A stretch of 12,627 nt of DNA from Actinomycetota bacterium. Its GTDB lineage: Bacteria > Actinomycetota > Thermoleophilia > Solirubrobacterales > Solirubrobacteraceae. Location of the stretch: NCBI GenBank assembly GCA_005888335.1, contig VAWY01000111.1:1-12627 (forward strand), given 5' to 3'. Shown one piece after another: positions 7,578 through 12,627 of this stretch (position 1 is its first letter; each line of letters opens with the position of its first letter). Below the pieces are notes generated by a model. That model was not told where the DNA came from. It did not search any database and saw only the letters and a list, made by a program, of their open reading frames with translations. A program made the translations under genes and the position numbers.

Positions 7578-8145
7578 CGCGCTCCGCGTGATCGACGCGG
7601 TCCAGCAGGTCGCCGAGGATCCGCGCGGTCGCGCCCCAGATGAGGTTCTCGCCGACGACGTAGACGTCGGTGCGGAACGGCACGCCCCGGCGCAGCAGGC
7701 GGCGCCGCCCGTAGCCGGCGCGCAGGTCGCTCAGCGAGAGCTCGAGGACCGCCGCGACCTCGGCCGCCGACGGCTTCCAGACGTGCCCGGGCTCGATGCG
7801 CCCGACGAACGGATAGATCGCGTAGTTGGTCGCGATCGTCGGCGTCGGCTGCAACGCGCCGAGGACCTCGACGGCGTCGACCGGCAGGCCGATCTCCTCC
7901 TCGGCCTCGCGCAGGGCGGTCGCGACCAGGTCCTCGTCGGGCTCGTCCTGGCGGCCGCCGGGGAAGGAGATCTCGCCAGGATGGCGGCGCAGGTCGTCGC
8001 GCCGCCGGGTGAAGACGAGATGCAGGTCGCCGTCGTGCTCGTAGAGCGGCACGAGCACCGCGGCGTCGGTGCGGCCGTGGACGTCGAGCGCGGCGGCCTG
8101 CGCGGGGTCGAGCAGCAGCCGCCGCAGCTCGTCGACGTTCGTCAC
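7558..8145 (-). CDS. Nudix hydrolase, CoA pyrophosphatase (NudL-like) family
   Basis: A 195-residue soluble hydrolase. The segment LVFTRRRDDLRRHPGEISFPGG at about 43-64 fits the NuCoA signature (LLTxR, R, G, FPGG) that marks coenzyme A pyrophosphatases. It runs into a Nudix box with E71 and REAEEEIG at 79-86, whose E80, E83 and E84 would bind Mg2+. The spacing from the glycine to E71 is one residue longer than the generic Nudix pattern, as is usual in this subfamily. The expected reaction is hydrolysis of CoA or oxidised/acyl-CoA to 3',5'-ADP and a 4'-phosphopantetheine product, a CoA-housekeeping role. The start is the GTG at 8145, three bases after the OsmC stop. Confidence 0.9.
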   Translation of the reverse strand: MTNVDELRRLLLDPAQAAALDVHGRTDAAVLVPLYEHDGDLHLVFTRRRDDLRRHPGEISFPGGRQDEPDEDLVATALREAEEEIGLPVDAVEVLGALQPTPTIATNYAIYPFVGRIEPGHVWKPSAAEVAAVLELSLSDLRAGYGRRRLLRRGVPFRTDVYVVGENLIWGATARILGDLLDRVDHAERGVHRVA

Positions 8146-8148
8146 GTG

Positions 8149-8562
8149 TCAGGCGGCGCGCGCGGGCGCCGCGACGCGCTCGACCCGCTCGCTGAACATG
8201 ACCTCGCCTTCCAGCGTCCGGTGCACCGGGCACTTGGCGGCGATGGTCATAAGACGCTGGGCCTGGTCGGCGGGCACGTCCGGGGGGATGCGCACGACGA
8301 GGTCGAACCGGGTCGGGCAGCCGCGCTCGGCGACGTGGTACTCGACTGCGACCTCGACGTCGGGCAGCTCCCAGCCCTTGCGGCTGGCATACATCTCCAT
8401 CGTGATCGCGGTGCACGAGGCCAGGCTGGCGGCCAGCAGCTCCTCGGGGCTGGGCGACGAGTCACCGCCACCGCGCTCGGCGGGCTCGTCGGCGGCGACC
8501 TCGTGGCTGCGGATCGCGATCTCGTGCCGGTAGGTGCCTGCGCGTCGTGCGATGGCCTTCAT
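8149..8562 (-). CDS. OsmC-family protein (thiol-dependent peroxide reductase)
   Basis: A 137-residue cytoplasmic OsmC/Ohr superfamily protein. The two redox cysteines are present: C50 in LLAASLASCTAITM and C111 in AAKCPVHRTLEG. The preceding SPEELL segment carries the conserved glutamate (E41). Family members reduce organic hydroperoxides using the two cysteines. The CPVHRTL ending is typical of the general OsmC-like/YhfA-type branch rather than Ohr, so the true substrate is uncertain. The ATG at 8562 is preceded by GAGGAG about 13 bases upstream. The gene starts 10 bases after the DUF1015 stop and ends 3 bases before the Nudix start. Confidence 0.92.
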   Translation of the reverse strand: MKAIARRAGTYRHEIAIRSHEVAADEPAERGGGDSSPSPEELLAASLASCTAITMEMYASRKGWELPDVEVAVEYHVAERGCPTRFDLVVRIPPDVPADQAQRLMTIAAKCPVHRTLEGEVMFSERVERVAAPARAA

Positions 8563-8572
8563 GCCGTCGATG

Positions 8573-9817
8573 CTACTCCTCGTCGTGGAGCGGGTTGAAC
8601 AGCAAGCCGGTCAGCAGCTTGGGGAAGAAGTACGTGCTCTTCGGGGGCATTGATGCCCCGGAAGCGGCTACCTCACGCACCTGTTGCACCGGAGTCGGGC
8701 GCAGAAGGAAAGCGAGGTCGAACTCGCCGGACTCCACGAGCGCCAGCGCCTGCTCGGCGTCGCGGGCGTAGCCGAAGCGGTGCAGGTGCGAGATGTCGTC
8801 GTCGGTGAGCTCGAGCGGGCCCTTGAGCAGCAGCGTCTCGAGGACCGCGGCGTCGAGGCGGCGGTAGGGCTCGGGCGCGCCGCGCAGCGCCGCGTCGGCG
8901 GTGCCCTGGTCCTTGAGCGCGAGGCGGAACGGCTGCCGGAAGTGGGCGTCGATGTAGCCGAACGTGGCCAGGCCGTCGCCCGGCGGCGGCGCGATCTCGT
9001 CGCGGCCCACGCGCTCGATCTCGAAGTCGCGGCGCAGCACGTCGGCCAGCCCCTCCTGCTGGGCGGGCGTCGTCTCCTTGACCAGCCGGTGGGTGGGAAA
9101 GACGGTCAGCCCGGGATCCTCGAGCGCGACCAGGCAGGCGAGCACGTAGCGATGCGGGCCGTCCCCGCCGATCTCCTCCGCGTAGGCGCGGGCCGTCTCG
9201 TAGCGGTGGTGGCCGTCGGCGATGAGCAGCTCGGCGTCGGCGAGCGCGGACTGGACTTCGCGCAGGCGGTCCGGGTCGTCGACGCGCCAGAGCCGGTGGC
9301 GGGTGCCGTCGTCGTCGGTGACGTCGGCGAACGGCTCGCCCTCGCCGCGCAGCAGCGTGGGCCCCGGGTGCAGGCAGAAGATCGGCGAGAGGTTGGCTCG
9401 CGTCGCCCGCGTGAGGCGCAGGCGATCCTCCTTGGGGCCGGGGTGCGTGCGCTCGTGCGGGCGGATCCGGCCCGGGCCGTACCCCTCGACGCGGATGCGG
9501 CAGAAGAAGCCCTCGCGGGTCAGCGCGCGGCCGTCGGGGCCGGTGTAGTCCTGGCGCAGCGCCCACAGGGCCGGGTCGGCGTCGCGCACCACGGCGCCCT
9601 CGTCGCGCCACTGCGCGAGCAGCCGGGCGGCGTGCTCGTACGGGTCGCCGTCGCCCTCGGGCAGGTCGATGGCGACGACGTTGTGCGGCGAGCGCGCCGC
9701 GAGCTCCGCGCGGCGGGCCGCGTCGATGACGTCGTAGGGCGGGGCGACGAGGTCGGCCGGCGATCCGGCGACGGCCGGGTCGTAGTGCAGGGCGCGCAGA
9801 GGCTGGACGTCCGCCAT
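8573..9817 (-). CDS. DUF1015 family protein
   Basis: A 414-residue soluble protein of the DUF1015 (COG4198) family. Hallmarks visible are the N-terminal LVAPPYDVI at 23-31, RPHERTHPGPKEDRLRL at 119-135 leading into ANLSPIF at 141-147, and ADGHHRYETA at 200-209. The length matches full-size family members, which are commonly a little over 400 residues. The clustered conserved His, Arg and Asp residues suggest an enzyme or phosphate-ligand binder, but the biochemical role of the family is not known to me. The start is ATG at 9817, 29 bases after the CAP-gene stop. The close downstream OsmC and Nudix genes suggest one transcript. Confidence 0.92.
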   Translation of the reverse strand: MADVQPLRALHYDPAVAGSPADLVAPPYDVIDAARRAELAARSPHNVVAIDLPEGDGDPYEHAARLLAQWRDEGAVVRDADPALWALRQDYTGPDGRALTREGFFCRIRVEGYGPGRIRPHERTHPGPKEDRLRLTRATRANLSPIFCLHPGPTLLRGEGEPFADVTDDDGTRHRLWRVDDPDRLREVQSALADAELLIADGHHRYETARAYAEEIGGDGPHRYVLACLVALEDPGLTVFPTHRLVKETTPAQQEGLADVLRRDFEIERVGRDEIAPPPGDGLATFGYIDAHFRQPFRLALKDQGTADAALRGAPEPYRRLDAAVLETLLLKGPLELTDDDISHLHRFGYARDAEQALALVESGEFDLAFLLRPTPVQQVREVAASGASMPPKSTYFFPKLLTGLLFNPLHDEE

Positions 9818-9846
9818 GGGCGGCGCCGCAGCCTAGTGGGCCGCCG

Positions 9847-10398
9847 CTAACGCCGCGCGCCGAAGTCCGTCGTGTACGTCGCCGCGGCCAGGCCGGCCGG
9901 CAGGCGGACCGGCGCGCCGGGCGCGATGCCGATCCCGATCTCGGTGAAGCGTCCGGTGAGGATGTTGCGCCGGTGGCCGGCCGAGTGCATCCACGCCTTC
10001 ACGGTCCGGCGCGGCGTGGCCAGCGGGCCCGAGCCCCAGGCGATGTTCTCGCCGAGCGCCCAGCCGCGGGCGCTGGAGAGGTACGCCGTCTTGCGCACGC
10101 GGCCCAGCAGCGTCGAGCCGTGGGGCGAGACGTGATCGAAGAAGTCGTTGCGGACCATCGCCCACGAGTACGCCTGCGCGGCGCTACGCAGCTTGCCGCT
10201 CGGGCGCAGGCGGCGCAGCCGGTGCGCGACGCGGATGCGGTTGAGCAGGCACAGCGTCGAGTGACGCGCCTTGGCGATGTTGGCGGTCGTCGGGACGACG
10301 TCGCCGCCCGGGCAGGGCCGGCCGGCGGCGGAGGCGGGGGTGGGAGCGACCACGGCGGCGACGAGCGCGGCGGTGGCGAGGACGTGACGGCGGGGCAT
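9847..10398 (-). CDS. Secreted CAP (SCP/PR-1) domain protein
   Basis: A 183-residue exported protein. A signal peptide (basic MPRRH, hydrophobic 6-19, likely cleavage after ASA at 22-24) precedes a CAP domain. Conserved CAP positions are visible: LLNRIRVAHRLRRL at 51-64, DHVSPHG at 88-94 (H89), GENIAWG at 116-122 (E117), WMHSAGHRRNIL at 137-148 (H142) and the final strand TDFGARR. H89, E117 and H142 correspond to the usual cavity residues. C29 and C50 could form a disulfide. Bacterial CAP proteins are extracellular and mostly of unknown function; lipid binding or cell-wall roles have been proposed. The start is ATG at 10398 with AGGGG just upstream. Confidence 0.92.
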   Translation of the reverse strand: MPRRHVLATAALVAAVVAPTPASAAGRPCPGGDVVPTTANIAKARHSTLCLLNRIRVAHRLRRLRPSGKLRSAAQAYSWAMVRNDFFDHVSPHGSTLLGRVRKTAYLSSARGWALGENIAWGSGPLATPRRTVKAWMHSAGHRRNILTGRFTEIGIGIAPGAPVRLPAGLAAATYTTDFGARR

Positions 10399-10507
10399 TG
10401 CGCCCCTGTGGTCGGCAGGCTTGGAGGCACCTTTCGACCATCTGTCAAAGCGCGTGGACGCCTGTTTGGCACCGCCTCCGCGCGAAGCCGTAAGTTTGTC
10501 TCAGCCG
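10399..10507. other. Divergent intergenic region between CAP gene and tRNA-Pro
   Basis: This 109-base spacer separates the minus-strand CAP gene from plus-strand tRNA-Pro and must hold promoters for both directions. It includes the least GC-rich stretch in the area (near 10490-10500). No open reading frame of interest or strong hairpin was seen. Confidence 0.6.
10466..10496 (+). promoter_or_regulatory. Possible tRNA-Pro promoter
   Basis: TTGGCA at 10466-10471 resembles a -35 box. TAAGTT at 10491-10496 could serve as a weak -10, 19 bases later, placing a start a few bases before the mature tRNA. The -10 match and spacing are both poor, so this is only suggestive. Confidence 0.3.
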
Positions 10508-10582
10508 CGGGGCGTAGCTCAGCCTGGCTAGAGCGCTGGCTTTGGGGGCCAGAAGTCGCCGGTTCGAATCCGGCCGCCCCGA
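10508..10582 (+). tRNA. tRNA-Pro (anticodon UGG)
   Basis: A complete cloverleaf can be folded by hand. The acceptor stem is CGGGGCG (10508-10514) with CGCCCCG (10575-10581), all seven pairs canonical. The D stem is GCTC/GAGC (10517-10520, 10531-10534). The anticodon stem is CTGGC/GCCAG with loop TTTGGGG, giving anticodon TGG at 10543-10545. The T stem is GCCGG/CCGGC with loop TTCGAAT. The C1-G72 pair and A73 discriminator agree with bacterial tRNA-Pro identity. The CCA end is not encoded. Confidence 0.96.
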
Positions 10583-10596
10583 CTCCACACCGGCGG

Positions 10597-10626
10597 TTGC
10601 CGACCGGCGTGCCGTCGGCGTAGCGT
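10597..10626 (+). promoter_or_regulatory. Possible promoter with embedded inverted repeat ahead of the ABM gene
   Basis: TTGCCG at 10597-10602 and TAGCGT at 10621-10626, 18 bases apart, resemble actinobacterial -35/-10 boxes. A six-base inverted repeat, GCCGAC (10599-10604) and GTCGGC (10614-10619), overlaps the -35 and fills the spacer. It could be an operator, or alternatively a hairpin ending the tRNA-Pro transcript, although no T-run follows it. Confidence 0.3.
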
Positions 10627-10657
10627 TCGTCGCGTCCCCGGCAAGAAGGAGCGAGGC

Positions 10658-10981
10658 ATGTACGTGAGCATCCGGACCTATCGCGTCGGGAAGAGCGACT
10701 CGATCCCCGACATGATGCATCGCGTCGACCGCGACCTTGCCGAGTCGTTCGCGCGCGAGCCGGGGTTCGTTGCGTACCAGGTCGCGCGCACGGGCGATCA
10801 CACGGTCGCGTCGATGACCGTCTTCCAGAGCCAGGAGCAGGCGGAGGCCTCCAACGAGCTGGCAGCGCAGTGGGTGGCCGAGGAGCTCGCGGACTTCGAG
10901 GTCGAGCGCATGGGCGTCATTGGCGGGCCGATCATGGTCAGCCGCGCGAACGCCGACATGCTCGAGCCCGCGCACGCCTGA
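10658..10981 (+). CDS. ABM-like dimeric alpha/beta-barrel protein
   Basis: A 107-residue cytoplasmic protein. The pattern of an initial strand (MYVSIRTYRV), a helix ending in AREPGFVAYQVAR, a strand TVASMTVFQSQEQAEASNELAAQWV and a final acidic segment is that of the antibiotic biosynthesis monooxygenase (ABM)/ferredoxin-like dimeric barrel superfamily. Members include cofactor-free monooxygenases, heme-degrading enzymes and proteins with no known reaction. No heme ligand or specific catalytic residue can be identified here, so only the fold is called. Start: ATG at 10658 with a strong AAGGAG at 10646-10651, six bases upstream. It stands between tRNA-Pro and the microprotein gene. Confidence 0.85.
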   Translation: MYVSIRTYRVGKSDSIPDMMHRVDRDLAESFAREPGFVAYQVARTGDHTVASMTVFQSQEQAEASNELAAQWVAEELADFEVERMGVIGGPIMVSRANADMLEPAHA

Positions 10982-11008
10982 GCCGGCACAAGCAGCGGGA
11001 CGGTGGGC

Positions 11009-11095
11009 ATGACCGTCCTCGAGGCGATCGCGCTCGGCGCGCTGGTCGGCATCCTCGTGGGTGTGCTGATCGGCGCGCTGCGAGCGCGGCGGTAG
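11009..11095 (+). CDS. 28-residue single-pass membrane microprotein with glycine zipper
   Basis: A short reading frame (ATG 11009, TAG 11093-11095; GTG at 11003 is an alternative start two codons earlier) encodes one hydrophobic helix, residues 6-24, with an acidic residue before it (E5) and a basic tail RARR. Glycines at 10, 14, 18 and 22 form a GxxxGxxxGxxxG zipper, the pattern that lets transmembrane helices pack closely. The basic tail predicts a cytoplasmic C-terminus. It begins 27 bases after the ABM gene stop and ends 4 bases before the phospholipase D start, so it is placed like an operon member. The ribosome-binding site (GGTGGG) is weak and no homologue is known to me. The regular zipper and placement are the reasons to believe it is real. 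Confidence 0.55.
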   Translation: MTVLEAIALGALVGILVGVLIGALRARR

Positions 11096-11099
11096 GCCC

Positions 11100-12494
11100 G
11101 TGCTCGAGCGCCTGGACCGCGCGCTCGGGCTGAGCGTCGAGCGCGCGATCTGCGCGCATCACGCCCGCCGGCTGCGGCGCACCGGCTGGCTGCGCGCGCT
11201 CGACCCGCAAGGCGACGGGCCGTGGGCGGCGGGCGACCCGCCGCCGCGGGCCGGCTGCCGGATGGAGGTGCTCGTCGACGGCGAGCACGCGCTGCCGGCG
11301 ATCGCCGAGGCGCTGCGCGGCGCGCAGCGGGAGGTCCTGCTCGCGGGATGGCACGCGTCGCCGGACTTCAAGCTGACGCGCGAGCCCGGCGCGCCGTCGC
11401 TGCGTGCGCTGCTCGCCGAGCTCGCCGAGCGCGTGCCGGTGCGGATGATCCTGTGGGCGGGCGCGCCGCTGCCGGTGTTCACACCCTCGCGCGCGCGGGT
11501 TCGCGCGGTGCGCGAGCGGTTCGTCGACGGGACGCGGATCGAGGTCGCGCTCGACGCGCGCGAGCGGCCCATGCACTGTCACCACGAGAAGCTCGTGGTC
11601 GTCGACGGCGAGGTGGCGTTCGTCGGCGGGATCGACCTGACCGCGCTCGCCGGCGACCGCTTCGATCACAACGTGCACCCGCCCCGCGCCCGGCTCGGCT
11701 GGCACGACGCGGCCGTGCGCCTGGACGGACCAATCGTCGCCGACGTCGCCGACCACCTGCGACTGCGCTGGCGCGAGGTGACCGGCGAGACCCTTCAGGC
11801 GCGGCCCGCCCCGCCGCCCGCCGGCCCGCACCGCGTGCAGCTCGTGCGGACGGTGCCGGAGAAGATCTACGACGCGCTGCCGCGCGGCGACTTCCGGATC
11901 CTCGCGGCCTATGTGCGGGCGCTTCGCGACGCGCAGCGGCTCGTGTACCTCGAGAACCAGTTCCTGTGGTCCCCCGAGCTCGTCGCCATCCTGACCGCCA
12001 AGCTGGCGCGGCCGCCCACCGACGAGTTCCGGCTCGTCTGCCTGCTGCCCGCGCGGCCCAACAACGGCCGCGACGTCACGCGCGGGCAGCTCGGGGTGCT
12101 CGAGGAGGCCGACGCACACGGCGGCGGGGGCCGGCTGCTCGCCTGCACGGTCTACGCGCGCGACGCGCGCGGCGAGCCCGCCCCGGTGTACGTGCACGCG
12201 AAGATCGCCATCGTCGACGACCGCTGGCTGACGCTCGGGTCGGCCAACCTCAACGAGCACTCGCTCTTCAACGACACCGAGGTCAACGTCGTCACCGACG
12301 AACCGGCGCTCGCGCGCGACACGCGGCTGCGCCTGTGGTCCGAGCACCTCGAGCTCAACGCCGCGGCGTTCGCCGAGCTCGCGCCCCACCTGCGCGGTGC
12401 GCCGCGGACCCATCGCCTCACGCGGCTGCCGCACGTCTCGCGCCGCTCGCGGCGGCTGCTGGGGCCCGTGGACTCGTTCCTCGTCGACGGCTGA
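11100..12494 (+). CDS. Phospholipase D family protein with two HKD motifs
   Basis: A 464-residue enzyme of the phospholipase D superfamily. The two catalytic HxKxxxxD motifs are intact: H162-K164-D169 (HEKLVVVD, followed by GGIDL) and H366-K368-D373 (HAKIAIVD, followed by GSANLNEHS). YLENQFLW at 283-290 corresponds to the IENQ-F segment of PLD proper, so it looks closer to true phospholipase D than to cardiolipin synthase. No signal peptide or membrane-spanning segment is evident, so it is probably cytosolic or peripheral at the inner membrane, acting on phosphodiester bonds of phospholipids by hydrolysis or headgroup exchange. The start is taken as GTG at 11100, four bases after the microprotein stop; a later start such as the ATG at 11262 would still keep both motifs. 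Confidence 0.9.
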   Translation: MLERLDRALGLSVERAICAHHARRLRRTGWLRALDPQGDGPWAAGDPPPRAGCRMEVLVDGEHALPAIAEALRGAQREVLLAGWHASPDFKLTREPGAPSLRALLAELAERVPVRMILWAGAPLPVFTPSRARVRAVRERFVDGTRIEVALDARERPMHCHHEKLVVVDGEVAFVGGIDLTALAGDRFDHNVHPPRARLGWHDAAVRLDGPIVADVADHLRLRWREVTGETLQARPAPPPAGPHRVQLVRTVPEKIYDALPRGDFRILAAYVRALRDAQRLVYLENQFLWSPELVAILTAKLARPPTDEFRLVCLLPARPNNGRDVTRGQLGVLEEADAHGGGGRLLACTVYARDARGEPAPVYVHAKIAIVDDRWLTLGSANLNEHSLFNDTEVNVVTDEPALARDTRLRLWSEHLELNAAAFAELAPHLRGAPRTHRLTRLPHVSRRSRRLLGPVDSFLVDG

Positions 12495-12512
12495 TCCGTG
12501 ACTACGCTGGCA

Positions 12513-12536
12513 GGGCAATCGACGTCGTCGATGCCC
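12513..12536. repeat. Inverted repeat just upstream of tRNA-Arg
   Basis: GGGC, a single unpaired A, then ATCGACG, a central T, CGTCGAT and GCCC form an almost perfect 24-base dyad that ends one base before the tRNA. As RNA it would fold into a stem with a loop of about five bases. It could terminate the phospholipase D transcript (no T-run follows), act in the tRNA 5' leader, or be a protein-binding site. Confidence 0.55.
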
Positions 12537-12537
12537 G

Positions 12538-12611
12538 GCCCCGGTAGCTCAGCTGGACAGAGCGGCTGCCTTCTAAGCAGCGGGTCGCAGGTTCGAGTCC
12601 TGCCCGGGGCA
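12538..12611 (+). tRNA. tRNA-Arg (anticodon UCU)
   Basis: A full cloverleaf is present. The acceptor stem is GCCCCGG (12538-12544) with CCGGGGC (12604-12610). The D stem is GCTC/GAGC. The anticodon stem is GCTGC/GCAGC around loop CTTCTAA, giving anticodon TCT at 12572-12574. The T stem is GCAGG/CCTGC with loop TTCGAGT. The discriminator is A73, and an A in the D loop fits arginine identity. CCA is not encoded. It reads the AGA codon, which should be rare in such a GC-rich genome. Confidence 0.96.
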
Positions 12612-12627
12612 TGACAATGGGGAGGAA

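Noticed and set aside
9819..9845. GGCGGC/GCCGCC inverted repeat between the CAP and DUF1015 genes as a terminator
   Set aside because: Only six pairs with a 15-base loop and no T-run; such pairings are expected by chance at this GC content.
10443..10448. Perfect TTGACA on the minus strand as -35 of the CAP gene promoter
   Set aside because: No acceptable -10 box lies 15-19 bases downstream on that strand, so a promoter cannot be supported although the position is suitable.
10938..12518. Minus-strand 526-codon frame opposite the phospholipase D gene
   Set aside because: No motif, composition typical of an antisense shadow, and the opposite strand carries two intact HKD motifs.
10508..12611. 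The two tRNA genes as boundaries of an integrated element
   Set aside because: They have different sequences, no direct repeat of a tRNA 3' end was seen, and the genes between them show no integrase, phage or transposase character or change in composition.

Overview
The window is very GC-rich DNA (clearly above 70 percent by eye) with strong G/C bias at third codon positions. Its signs point to a high-GC actinobacterium: GTG starts, stop/start overlaps of the ATGA/GTGA type, and tRNA genes without an encoded CCA. A deep-branching soil lineage such as Thermoleophilia/Solirubrobacterales would fit, but that placement is an impression from protein style and was not tested. No insertion sequence, integrase, phage gene, CRISPR array or rRNA was seen.

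Region 1 (2-7081, plus strand) is one tightly packed operon whose beginning lies outside the window. It holds the last 25 codons of an unidentified protein, a 1077-residue nucleotide-cyclase/ATPase/TPR regulator, a 690-residue FAD-dependent oxidoreductase of the phytoene desaturase/hydroxysqualene dehydroxylase type, a 218-residue protein of unknown family, and a 345-residue trans-polyprenyl diphosphate synthase. Three of the four junctions are 4-base start/stop overlaps and the fourth is a 12-base gap. A prenyl-chain maker beside a desaturase-like flavoenzyme suggests isoprenoid or terpenoid metabolism, with the large signalling ATPase as in-operon regulator. The product is unknown. This is the most interesting part of the window.

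Region 2 (7101-10398, minus strand) converges on region 1. In transcription order it encodes a secreted CAP/SCP-domain protein, a DUF1015 protein, an OsmC-family peroxide reductase, a CoA-pyrophosphatase-type Nudix hydrolase and a small putative lipoprotein. Spacings are 29, 10 and 3 bases, then a 20-base overlap, so the last four genes are probably one transcript. The OsmC and Nudix genes suggest a housekeeping, detoxification or stress role.

Region 3 (10508-12611, plus strand) starts with tRNA-Pro(UGG). It continues with a small ABM-fold (dimeric alpha/beta barrel) protein, a 28-residue single-pass membrane microprotein with a glycine-zipper pattern, and a two-HKD phospholipase D family enzyme. 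It ends with tRNA-Arg(UCU). The microprotein stops four bases before the phospholipase D start, which suggests a membrane-associated pair. Short inverted repeats lie upstream of the ABM gene and directly before tRNA-Arg.

Intergenic space is minimal. The longest gap is about 109 bases, between the CAP gene and tRNA-Pro.
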